A stretch of DNA of 64,000 bases from Adenanthera pavonina (Eukaryota > Streptophyta > Magnoliopsida > Fabales > Fabaceae), in contig JAIVEN010000021.1 of the NCBI GenBank assembly GCA_026686845.1, positions 24,198,001 through 24,262,000 on the forward strand. Direction: 5' to 3'. Positions 23,945 through 35,041 of this stretch are shown in pieces (positions within the stretch are counted from its first letter, which is position 1; the number at the start of each line of letters is the position of its first letter). The translations under genes and the position numbers were made by a program. The notes beneath the pieces were generated by a model. That model searched no databases. It saw nothing but the letters and a program-made list of their open reading frames with translations, and was not told the DNA's origin.

Positions 23945-26900
23945 ATGGCTCGGAAGGGTAATCAACAGAAGAATGGAATGGACCATCATGGTTTGAACCA
24001 GAAAAAAGCAGTTCCAGGGCCTGTGCTTTCAGGTGTGAAAGGACATGCCAAAGGTGGCAAGGTGAAGGTCTTTCCTGGAGAAGAGCTCCCAAATGGAAAC
24101 CAGAGTAGTCTTTTGCAAAATGCTAAAGAAACTACTTCTGGAGATGGCAATAACAATGAGCTGAACTGTGAGAAATTTTCAAGGAAAGAGAAGCAAGGAA
24201 TGGTTAATAAGCATGACCAGGTGGAACCATTGTCTTTCAGGAGTAATTCAGGAGAAGGCAGTCAGAATACTGAAGTTACTATGCCAGAAGAAAATGGGGC
24301 ATCACCTAGAAGGAATGAGGGTCAACAAAATATGAAAAGTAGATTGAGCTTTTTTCTAAATGGTTTTAACATAAAAAGTGTCATAGAAAAAGTAGATCTT
24401 GCTCATAATTCTGATTTTTGGAGTTTAAGGTTATGGATATCTTCCATCTTCACAGCTGTTACTGCATGGCTAACCAGACAGAAGCCATTGTTTGGATCTC
24501 TAGCGTCCAGCCTTTTTAAAGCTTGTGATCATCTTAAAATGAAAATTCAGCTGGCATATCCAATTGTTCTGAAATGGCTTTTACAAATCGGGAATATAAT
24601 GCTTCTTTTATCATTGATTTGGTTGGACTGTGCGCTTAGGGGTATTGATTCCTTTGTACGTATGGGGACTGTATCCTTCTTCTCTGCTGTATGGTGCAGC
24701 ATATTCTCCGTGATTGGTATGATAGGGATGCTCCAGTTTCTTGTTTTCCTGGTAAGCTCTATCTATAATAGTTTGTTACCTCTTGCTTTATTGGATTTTT
24801 TCAATGAGAAATTCCTTGATAATTTGAGTTGTTCTTGTTCTTCTAGTTGTTATTATTATTGAGCAGATATGTTTTATTAAATCTTTTTAACCGGCATGTT
24901 TATATTTGTCACTTCTGTTCATGTGACCTTTGCATTTAAAAATTTTCTATGTATTCAGCTCTTCAGGTGCTTGTGATTATTGGATGCAATTTGCAACTTC
25001 TAGATATATGATTGTTCTCATTGTTGCAATTTTTTATTAAGAACTAAAGACATTTATGATAATCCAGCAGTTGAGGAAAAAGCAATATGGTAAAAATTTT
25101 AACTCCAATTATCACACTCCCTATGGGATGGAAATGCACATAACCTGTTCTAAAACTTTTTAGTTTTGCATATGGAGTTGATTTTTGCATAACGTGAATC
25201 AGCAAGAGTTAACAGTTGTCCTGAAATTAGTTTTGGGCGCCATGCGTAGCAAAGATATACATTTTCCTACATACTAATTGATTGTTGTAATGGATCAGGG
25301 CCTGGCTGTCTTTATTGGATTTTTCATTGGGCTTACCCTTGCAACTTTGGTAGTTGCAATCCTTGGAATTGTTTTCTTGTGGATTTATGGCAGCTTTTGG
25401 ACAACTGCAACTGTCATCTTCCTTGGAGGTAATTTGTTAGCCTTTTGTGTTCTTTGGATTATTTTCTTTCTTTCTCATCCTTTTTGTGTGCATGTGCACC
25501 CTTACAACAAGCAAATACATATTTGTGTGTTTGTGGAAAATTGAGCTATGCTAGTCTCATGCATTTACTGGAAAACTTGCTAATGCTTGGCATTATTTAA
25601 AATTCAGGATTGGCATATAAGTTGAGCCGTGAACGTATTGCACTACTTATCACTGCTGTGTATTCTATCTATTGTGCATGGATGTACACCGGGTGGTTTG
25701 GCTTGCTGTTGGCTTTAAATTTATCATTTATTTCAAGTGATGTGATGATATACTTACTCAAGAAAAGGATGAATCAGCAAAGTCAATCCAATGCCTCTCC
25801 TGAACATAGAGCTGGAATGCACAGTCAGCCAGATTTTTTCAGTGATGAGCCAATGGATACTTCTTACTCTGAAAGTGGGCCAGGACCATCTGTGGATCGA
25901 AGTGCAGGAGTACCTTCAACTAGTGGCGCTGACTCTGATTTACCTTCTGAAGATGAAGTTGTCCGGTTGTTGAACTGCTCTGATCATTATTCAGTATTGG
26001 GCTTGACACGGTATCAGAACATAGATGCTTTGCTAGTGAAACGGGAATATAGGAAAAAGGTTACTGCCATTCTCGGAAGCTAACACTGGATCAACTATGT
26101 CTTATTTTTTAGTAAATCTGATATGTCGTACTCCTAGTTGTTACAGGACTGTTAGTGATCCTTTGATATTGGTTATATTGTGCTTGTGGTTTTTCTTCTA
26201 TAACTTCACTACAAACGTTTTGCTGCTTGCTACCATTCCTCAACAATTTCGTATTCTGAATTAGCTGTTTGTATGACTATCAGGCAATGTTGGTGCATCC
26301 TGATAAAAATATGGGTGATGAAAAGGCAGCGGAAGCTTTTAAGAAACTTCAAAATGCTTATGAGGTAAGTTTGATGTTTTTGCTCACTTAGAAAGTCGAA
26401 AGAGATAATTCCACCTAAATCTTTTGTATGAATATAATGATTTCCCCAGGTTCTTATGGATTCCTTGAAACGGAAAGCATATGATGATGAATTGAGGAGG
26501 GAGGAGCTTCTAAGTATATTTCGCAGGTTTCAGACTACTTCGCAATCTCATAAGGTATGATGTTTGCATTTAACATAGTGAGCAGGATTTAAGTTTATGA
26601 ATATGGCCAATTGAAATAGCTATGATATGTAGAAAACCCAGGAAAGGAGGACTAGGAACCTTTGTCTATAAATCATAGTAGAAATGGAGCACTGCTTCTC
26701 TGATACATTACATGTACGGCATAAAAATAGGTAAAATTAGAAAAACAGAAACAATAAATTGCTACCATGCCTTTATGGCAATCTTGGTGAAAATTTCACT
26801 AACCTAAAATTGAACCTGACTCCATTAAACAGACGTATACTCAAGCATTTGTTTCTGTCTTACTGGAAGATTCATCTGATTTTATTTTAGTTAATTATTC

Positions 26901-29360
26901 CTTTGCTTGCTGAACTTCTCAGACCACTTCAAATGCTTAGTCATCATCTATTTAGTCTGTGTTAATCCCTTATCTAACCTTGGCTTTGGATGTAATTGAT
27001 TGGCCAGAATGGTAGGCATGGATTCTTTCCTTCAGGATTTGCACGATCAGATGCAGACAGTGATGACCTATTTGGTGATTCAAGGCGAATATCATGCAAA
27101 AAGTGTGGCAGCTTTCATATCTGGATACACACTAAAAAACAAAAGTCTCGAGCAAGATGGTGCCAGGTTTTTCCTTCATCTCTTTTTCTTTGTGGAGCCT
27201 GCGAAGCTTGTGTAAATGACAGTTGGCTAAGCATATGATGTTTTTTAGTGATATTTTACCTTCACACTCTCAGCATTTTTCTCTGATGAGAAAGCTTTTC
27301 TTTTTTTCTTTTTCCCCTGGGCATGGCACCTATCTTTTTCACGTGTTGTTTCATTTGAAGGATTGCCAAGATTTTCATCAAGCCAAAGATGGTGATGGAT
27401 GGGTTGAACAATCGTCCCAACCGTTTCTTTTTGGATTGTTGCAGAAGGTAAGGATCAAAGTACCGTGTTGGAAAGGCCTGTTATTGAAAACACTTTGTGA
27501 CCTGAAGTTCTGCTTTATGCTTTTAACCTTTTTTTCTTAATGCTAGTTTTAAAAATGAATTTTTGGTTGTGTCACTGCTTGTGTTATTAGGACGTCAGAA
27601 TATGATTTGCTTATTGACATGCTTTCTTCTTAGGTGGATACGCCTACTGCTTATGTTTGTGCTGATAGCCGTATATATGATGCCACTGAATGGTATACTT
27701 GTCAGGTAATATAGTGTAATTTTTTTTTTTTTTTTTTTGAGAGTGTAATTTTTTTTTGTATTTCTTTTCGTTTTATATGATGATATATCCTCAATTAGGA
27801 TGGTCTGTGAGAGGATGAAAAAATTTGGATATTGAGAAGAATTGCCAGCGGGGACTACATGGATTTGCTGGGAGGGACGTGGAGAAGAATCCCAAATGGG
27901 TTGGGGGACATGTGGAGGCTGTTAGAGGGGTTGTGTAGATGTTTAGGCCGAAGGTGATTAAAAGGTTGCTAAGGGGAAGTTGAGGGGAGGCTGAATTTTT
28001 GAAAAAGGACTAGCTTCATGAAGTGCTAAAATATTTTCTTTCTCTGTTGTGGCTGTCTTCTAGTGAAATTCTAAGAGGAAATCTGGTTCCCATCATATTA
28101 TTTGAGAGACTAGTTGTTAATCAGATATATCATATATTCATGCAGTGAGGTGATTGTGTTGGTATACTTGTTGAAATCTTAATTTGTTTCAGCTCACATT
28201 AGTTACATGTGTTGCATGCTGTTATTTAAATTTGATGGGTGTAGTTCTTGTGGCAAAGGTGTCAAGTTGTACTTGTATGGTCATTGGAGAAAAAATACAT
28301 GCAATCTGGACAAGTATATAGTTGTGTTATAGGCAAATGGGTATTGATAGAGACCTAAGCAAGCATGAAAAAAACTCTGCCACCTAAGCACCGCAAGAAT
28401 TACTTGTGGCTATGCGACATGGGACTCCATCATAGCATCCTCGATGATTGCACTATGGGGTGCTCACTCCAGTTGCTGGGTTGCGTCCTCCACAGGCAAT
28501 CTTTTCCATGTAGGTTGGTCCAGCTGATATCAATTGACAGACCTAAGCAAGCATGGCAAACCAAAAAAGCTGTTTTTTTTTTTTGTTGGGGGATGGGGAG
28601 GGGGGGGGGGGAATCATGCCACTTAAACACTGCAAGACTAGGTTGTGGTTACTTGACATGAGATTCCATCATAGCATCACCTCTGAAGAGCCAATGTCTT
28701 CACAAAATATTGGTTTGATTTCATTTATTCAGGGTTTTCTGAGTAATTGACAATGTTTTGCATAAGATACTGGCAGTGTCGATTTCAAGCCAACTGTTTC
28801 CATTGTGTGAATATTGCTGTTTTTTTTTTTTTAAGGTGCTTTTAAAGTTTTGACTGAAAATTTGCTTACGGTGTCTTGCTTGATAGCCCATCAAATGCCA
28901 AGTGAAAACTTGGGATGGGGTTTGTCTTGTTGTGAAATACTTGGTTGTCTAGTTTCCCTTGCTTCCGAGCTTGCATCTTGAGATTTATTTGGAGATTAAA
29001 AGATTCACTAGACATTAATGCTGAACATGTTTATTGCAGGGAATGAGATGTCCAGCAAATACTCACAAGCCGAGTTTTCATGTGAACACTAGTTTAACAT
29101 CGAAGCATGGTTCAGGTAAAGGATCACAATCAGGTCAAAAAGGTGGTCGGATGCCAACAATGAACATGGAGGAAACCATGACAGAAGAGGAATTCTTTGA
29201 GTGGTTACAGAATGCAGCACAGGCAGGCATGTTTGACAATTTTGGTGGCGGTGCTGCAGCCGAGACTCCTAAATCTGGAAATGGGATGAAAAACCCCAGC
29301 GGCAGTAGCGGCAGTGGAAGTGGAAGCAAGAGAAAGAAAAAGGGAAAGAAGCAACGATGA
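23945..29360 (+). CDS. ER membrane DnaJ protein with Jiv domain (DNAJC14-like)
   Basis: J-domain co-chaperone for Hsp70 at the ER membrane, resembling Arabidopsis At1g79030/At1g16680 and animal DNAJC14/Jiv. Nine exons: 23945-24751, 25299-25428, 25608-26059, 26284-26364, 26450-26554, 27008-27166, 27361-27447, 27634-27705, 29040-29360, giving 737 residues. The N-terminal 130 residues are polar and probably disordered. Several hydrophobic segments follow at about 160-365. The J domain starts near DHYSVLGL (438) with the HPD triad at 468-470, spanning the exon 3/4 junction, and KLQNAYE after it. The Jiv90 region follows, with CKKC (555-558) and WCQDC (577-580) likely binding zinc, then GDGWVEQ and MRCPANTHKPSFHVN. 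The C-terminus is Gly/Ser-rich with a basic end. The start is the first ATG of the long frame and fits the family. Confidence 0.94.
28345..28690. repeat. Imperfect intronic duplication with poly-T/poly-G insert
   Basis: Inside the last intron of the DnaJ gene, GACCTAAGCAAGCATG occurs at about 28352 and 28540. GCCACCTAAGCACCGCAAG (about 28379) is echoed by GCCACTTAAACACTGCAAG (about 28617), and CCATCATAGCATC follows both. The spacing grows from 188 to 238 bp because the second unit has gained a T-run and a 12-G run. Confidence 0.75.
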
Positions 29361-31817
29361 CAGCAAGTCATCTTCTATGTCATTAAGGGCAGGATTTGTG
29401 GGCACTTGAGGTTTGAATGAAGTCTCAGAAATTTGGAACCCATTGTACAGTGTTATTTTCCCCAATTGTCTCTGGTGACCATTAATTTTGGGGTATTTTG
29501 TATGCAACAAAATTATAGCCTTAATAGATGGGCGCCCAATGATCCCTCTGCGCTTGATTTTCCCGGTCAAGTTGCTGTCAGAGTTGAACCATTGAAGAGA
29601 GGGTCAGCCAAAGGGATTATAGTAAATTCTAAACGCCATATTTAATCACTTTTTGCTGATGGTCGAAGGAGATGTGTTAGTGTTATTACCAATCGATGCA
29701 GTTAGATTAGCAAAACAGCTTTATACTTTTATCGCAGCACGTTCCAAATAGAATAAGAGCAACAGCATAGAAGATGTTTGCAAACTTCACGAGTTTTCTC
29801 GTTTGAAAGTTAGTACTAACGTCCCGAACATAATATAACCTGTGGAGGCCAATATATGAGAGTTTGCTTTAGTCGTTTCTATCAAAGAAACCGTGGGACA
29901 TGTTGAGACTTGAGATTTGAGCTTCAAAAATCTCTAGTGCATTTGGAACGGGAACTTGAACGTTGATGACTTCAAATAAAATGTATTTCCACAAAAATAA
30001 TGTTACCCACATAACGCAAAATTTTAGCAATATAATAATTATTACAGATGTTTAAATTTAAGTTTAATTAACTCATCATATTTGAGCTGACGCGAGAGGT
30101 AGGCGTTTTCGTTTCATTTTGGCCAGAAGGAGTTTTTATTTCGTTTCTTAAGTAAATGATTAGAGGTATAATTTTTCATCTTTGTGGATAGAGTAAACGG
30201 AGTAAATTTAATTAAGAGTGATATATCTTTTGCTCTTTGTATTCTAAAAAAGATTAGTCCTTACTCCTGGTTAAGATACTTCTGGTTGCTAAAAAAAATT
30301 GCTTTTAAATTATTTTTTAATCAATCTATATAATAAAAGTTATTGTAGAAACTGTATTATTTACAAGCCATAGAGATAGCTTGCTTGCGTAAAAAAATAT
30401 GATTAGTTGAATCCGACTTATAAGATGGAATGCTATTATCTCTTATTATTTGAGTTTTTTTTTTTCTAATTTTATACCTTGGTCATAATTGCCATATGAG
30501 TACTGCGCCCAACATGAAACATATGGTTGGGTTGGTGGTAAAAACACTTATTCTATTGATGAGACCTAATTTGATCTTTATAGATTTCTCAAAATATTTT
30601 TTTATGAAGTTTTGTTATAGCATTTATAATGACCTTCAATTTAGGCGGATAGTTCGGCAAATAGATACACATAGGAATTAGCTTATCCATGCCCCAAACA
30701 ATACTATAAGAATTGATGCTGAATATCCCCTGTAATTGTACAAGCTCCCACAATAGTAACATTTTGGGTCAGGCATTTGCTCATATAATCTCACTAAAGG
30801 AGCTATTTTCATTGTTACTATGCTTGTTGTTAAAAACTGAAAATTATATCTTCTTGTCTAGGACTAGATCATGGTACTAGTCCATACAAATCAAAGTTGA
30901 AATTGTGATCTTACTCAGAAAGCAAATTCAATGAAGCAACAATTGGTACCATAGAAAAAGTGGCCATAAATAGGATAGTCTTAACCAATTTGAAAGATCA
31001 TTTAATGTAGTTGAAATAACTGAATTTTTTGTTGTTCATCAAGAAAATAACTGAATTTTGGGTTGTTCAATCAAGAAATTCTTGATGAGAGATATGTAAA
31101 AATAGAAGATTGAAGCACAAAATTTAGACAGAAAGGCTAGATCGTTTACGTGGAAGGGGAAGCTATAAATATTTTAATCATATTTGTTGTGATATTCATA
31201 AATGGTTCAGAATATTACCAAGATTTTAATCTCTGTACCATTAGGGATGGAGTTATTTTGGTAGTTCGTACAAGTATTTTTATTTCACTAATAACTACTC
31301 TTCTAAATACATCATGGTACAGAATTATTTGGAATACATTGGGCTACTTTGATAGGTGCAATTGTTGTGGGTTGGCAGAAAGAATAAAATTAGTATTGGC
31401 AATATCAATCTAAACATTTTGTTTTATTTAACTTATCTCCATTTTCTTTACGTGTAGAAAAAACTTAATTAAAAAAAAATTAAGAAGATTAGTCACTATT
31501 CTGATGAGATACTTTTTCATCACTATGAAAAGTTTAATTTTAAACTATTTTTTAAACAATCTACATAATAAAATTTATTATCAACTAGATTATTTACTAG
31601 TCATAGAGATAGACTGCATAAATAGCTAATTAGCTATGAAGATTGTGAGAAGACGGAATTATGCAAGGAGCATCATCCATCCATAAAAATAAAGTACCAT
31701 CCTATTTAAGTGTTTATACAATTAAAAAATTTCAAAAGGTCTTTATAAAAAAAAAAAAAGCCCTCAATAGCTTTTAGCTAATCAAATTTGTTTTCTCAAA
31801 ATGAGTGGTAAATTAAA
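29361..31817. other. DnaJ gene 3' flank and intergenic region
   Basis: The first few hundred bases are probably the DnaJ gene 3' UTR. Beyond that I see no gene. A direct repeat of about 150 bp (about 30242-30390 and 31470-31620) brackets AT-rich sequence. The open frames at 30496 and 31150 look like chance frames: hydrophobic, of random composition, with no domain. Confidence 0.5.
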
Positions 31818-34800
31818 GAGGGAATGACGTTTAAAGACTAAAAGTTTAATTTAATATTAATTACGGATCCAAATATTCAAAAATTTCAGAATCAGACCGC
31901 GGTCCAAAATTGAACATAATTTGTCAATCCAAATGACCTAAACACCCTTAGTCAAGTGTCTGTTAATGCTAAGACCCAACTCCCACATTCTTATCTCTGA
32001 CTCGGTGATATTTTTGCCCTAAGCTCCTTGAGACATAGGAAGGAAATCTCCGAGCGAAATGAGTACCACAATAGTCGGAAAATGCTACCGTGTCAATCCA
32101 ATTGAGGGATTCTCTGAATACAAGTTGTCCTTTCTATCTTACTTTTGTTTCTTCAATATACAGGTCGGACAGTGTCATTGGAGTGGAGCCTTCAGAAATT
32201 CATATCAATGTTAGCTGCATTTACCTTGACTGCATCCCAGAATCAGAAGATAAGATGTCTTCATGGCTCATGTCTAGATTCCAAGTTAAGGACCAATAAC
32301 GTTCAAAGCTTGGGGCAGTTTCGTGAGCACTTACTTGAGAAGGAGCTATCTTATTTGAACAATATTTCCAACTTCATGGTGATTGTTATGTTAATTGGAA
32401 CATGTAAGTTGTACATTTTGTCCTTTGTCTAGTATAAAGTCCATGTCTCTAAATTGTATTCAGAGTTCTGATTTTTGCTTGCTGTTTTATTGAACTATGC
32501 TTTTCTTGTAATAATAATATTATACAACTTGATATTTTATGTAATTGCATCCCTTGTTTTATGGATGTGGGAGGATGAAATTATGTCAAATAAGTGCAGG
32601 AATGAATGAGTTGCTAGATGATAATTGAAGAGTAGAGATCATATCTTATACTACATCAATTGTTTATTAGCATAGCAGAAAATGTATGAGTGAATTCTGA
32701 ATTCTTAAAAAAAAAAAAAATATACGGTTGATTAGAAAAATCACATTTGACACTTAACAACCCCCCTTTTACACTGAAGAAATTGTGTAGTAAATTAATC
32801 AAATCCAGAATTTCACACTAGAAATTACGTGCATCAAATTGTAATCAGGTCTAAAATTTTACACTTGGAACCTAGTATTTTTCCTGTGGTCAGGCCCAGT
32901 TTTTGCCACTCGGAACTATGAATTTAGTACTGACATCTAGTGTTTTGACACTAACATCCCCCAATTTCACACGGATGAAATTGTGGTCATGACTTTTTCT
33001 GTGGTCAGGGCTAGTTTTTGACATAAGGAACCCTGTATTTACTAGTGTTATTCAGATATTTGACACTGAACTCCTTTAATTTTACAATGATAAAATTGTG
33101 GTCACTAAACATTTCCTATGTTTAGGCCTAGGTTATGACACTCGAAGCCATAAATTTACTACTAACATCTAGTGTTTTGAAACTGACCTCTCCCAATTTC
33201 ATACTAATGGAATTGACATTGAACTCCCCTAATTTCACATTGATGAAGTTGTGTTCACTAAATTTTTCCTAGGGAAAGGTCCATTTTTTGATACTCAAAA
33301 CCATGGATTTACTACTCACATCCCTGAATTTACTACTTGTGTTCCAAAATTTTACATTGAATTTTCCCAATTTCACACTAACGAAAATTGTTCATAAAAT
33401 TTTTCATATCCTTAGATCCAGTATTTGACACTCGGCATCTTAAATTTACTATTGATGGTCAAAGATTTCACACTGAACTTTCCCAATTTCACTTTACTCA
33501 AATTATGTTCATTAAATTCATGTGATCAATAAAGCATAGGGAAATATAACTTTTACATACACTTAATTTTTATTCATATCACACCCACAAGGCATTATAT
33601 CATTACATATATTGGTAGAAAGGTTCTTTTGTATATATATATATAAATATATCACATCAGTATGAAATTGAGGGAGGCCAGTGTCAAATCTCTGGACATG
33701 AGTGGTAAATTCATGGTTCTGAGTGTAAAAACCTGAACATAGGAAAAATTGTGATCACAATTCCATCAGTGTGAAATTGGGGGAAGTCAGTTTCAAAATA
33801 CTGGATGTCAGTAGTAAATTCATGGTTCCGAGTGGCAAAAAATGGGCCTGACCACAGGAAAAATGCTAGGTTCCAAATGTAAAATTCTAGACCTGATTAC
33901 AATTTGATGCATGTAATTTCTAGTGTAAAATTCTGGATTTGATTAATTTACTGCATAATTTCTTCAGTGTAAAAAGGGGTTGTTAAGTGTCAAATGAGAT
34001 TTTTCTAATCAACCGTATAATTTTTTTTTTCTAAGAATTCAGAATTGACTGATACATTTTCTACTATGTCAATAAATAATTGATGTAGTATAAGATATGA
34101 TCTTTGTTCTTCAATTATCATTTAGCAACTCATTCATTCCTGTACTTGTTTAACATAATTTCATCCTCCTACATCCATAAAATAGGGGATGCGACTACAT
34201 GAAATATCAAGTTATACAATATTATTATTACAAGAAAAACATAGTTCAATAAAATAGCAAGTAGAAGCCAGATCTTTGAACACAATTTAGAGACATGGAC
34301 TTTACACTAGACAGAGGACAAAATGTACAACTTACATGTTCCAATTAACACAACAACCACCATGAAATTGGAAATATTGTTCAATTGAGATAGCTCCTTC
34401 TCAAGTACGTGCTCATAAAATTGCCCCAAGCTTTGAAAGTTATTGGTCCTTAACTTGGAATCTAGACATGAGCCATAAGGACATCTTATCTTCCGATTTT
34501 GGGATGGAGTCGGGGCAAATGCAACTAACATTGATATGAATTTTTGAAGGCTCCACTCCAATGACACTGTCCGACTTGTATATTGAAGAAACAAAAGTAA
34601 GATAAAAAGGACAATTTGTATTCAGAGAATTTCTCAATTGAATTGACACGATGGCTTTTTCTGACTATCGTGATACTCATTTTGCTGGAAGATTTCCTTC
34701 CTCTATCTCAAGGAGTTTAGGGCAAAATATCACCAAATCAGGGATGAGAATGTGGGAGTTGGGTCTTAGTATTAATGGACACTTGACTAAGGGTGTTTAG

Positions 34801-34920
34801 GTCATTTGGATTGGCAAATTATGTTTAGTTTTAGACTTTGGTCTGATTCTGAAATTTTAAAATATTTAGATCCATAATTGACATTGAATTAAACTTTTGG
34901 TATTCAAATGTCATTTGCCA
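31818..34920. mobile_element. Mutator-like element with long terminal inverted repeats
   Basis: A 3.1-kb palindromic element flanked by the identical 9-mer TAAATTAAA (31809-31817 and 34921-34929), the target-duplication length of Mutator-like transposons. The left terminus GAGGGAATGACGTTTAAAG pairs ungapped with the reverse complement of the right terminus, TGGCAAATGACATTTGAAT, and complementarity continues for about 1.25 kb (arms about 31818-33100 and 33650-34920). The arms encode mirror-image short frames that match no transposase. They are diverged copies of one sequence on opposite strands and are not called as genes. The inner part holds diverged repeats. The element is non-autonomous and its right end lies 121 bp before the RFC3 start codon. 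Confidence 0.8.
32900..33900. repeat. Diverged minisatellite-like repeats inside the Mutator-like element
   Basis: A unit of roughly 100-150 bp recurs about six times. Anchors are a phrase like ACCATGAATTTACTACTGAC, then CATCTAGTGTTTTGACACTG, then CCCAATTTCACACTGATG, then TTCCTGTGGTCAGGCCCAG. Most copies lie on the left side of the loop. One or two lie inverted near 33660-33900. Copies differ by many substitutions and small indels. Confidence 0.65.
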
Positions 34921-35041
34921 TAAATTAAAAGTGGCGAATCCGAAACTTTTACCTAGGCTCAAAAAAACTGAAGATGAAACTTTCACAGATAATGTAGCCT
35001 TAACTCCCAGTCTCGCTTCGCGTATAGCACTGACGTTCTTC

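Noticed and set aside
30496..31413. Hydrophobic frames downstream of the DnaJ gene
   Set aside because: They are random-looking AT-driven hydrophobic peptides with no domain or conserved motif.
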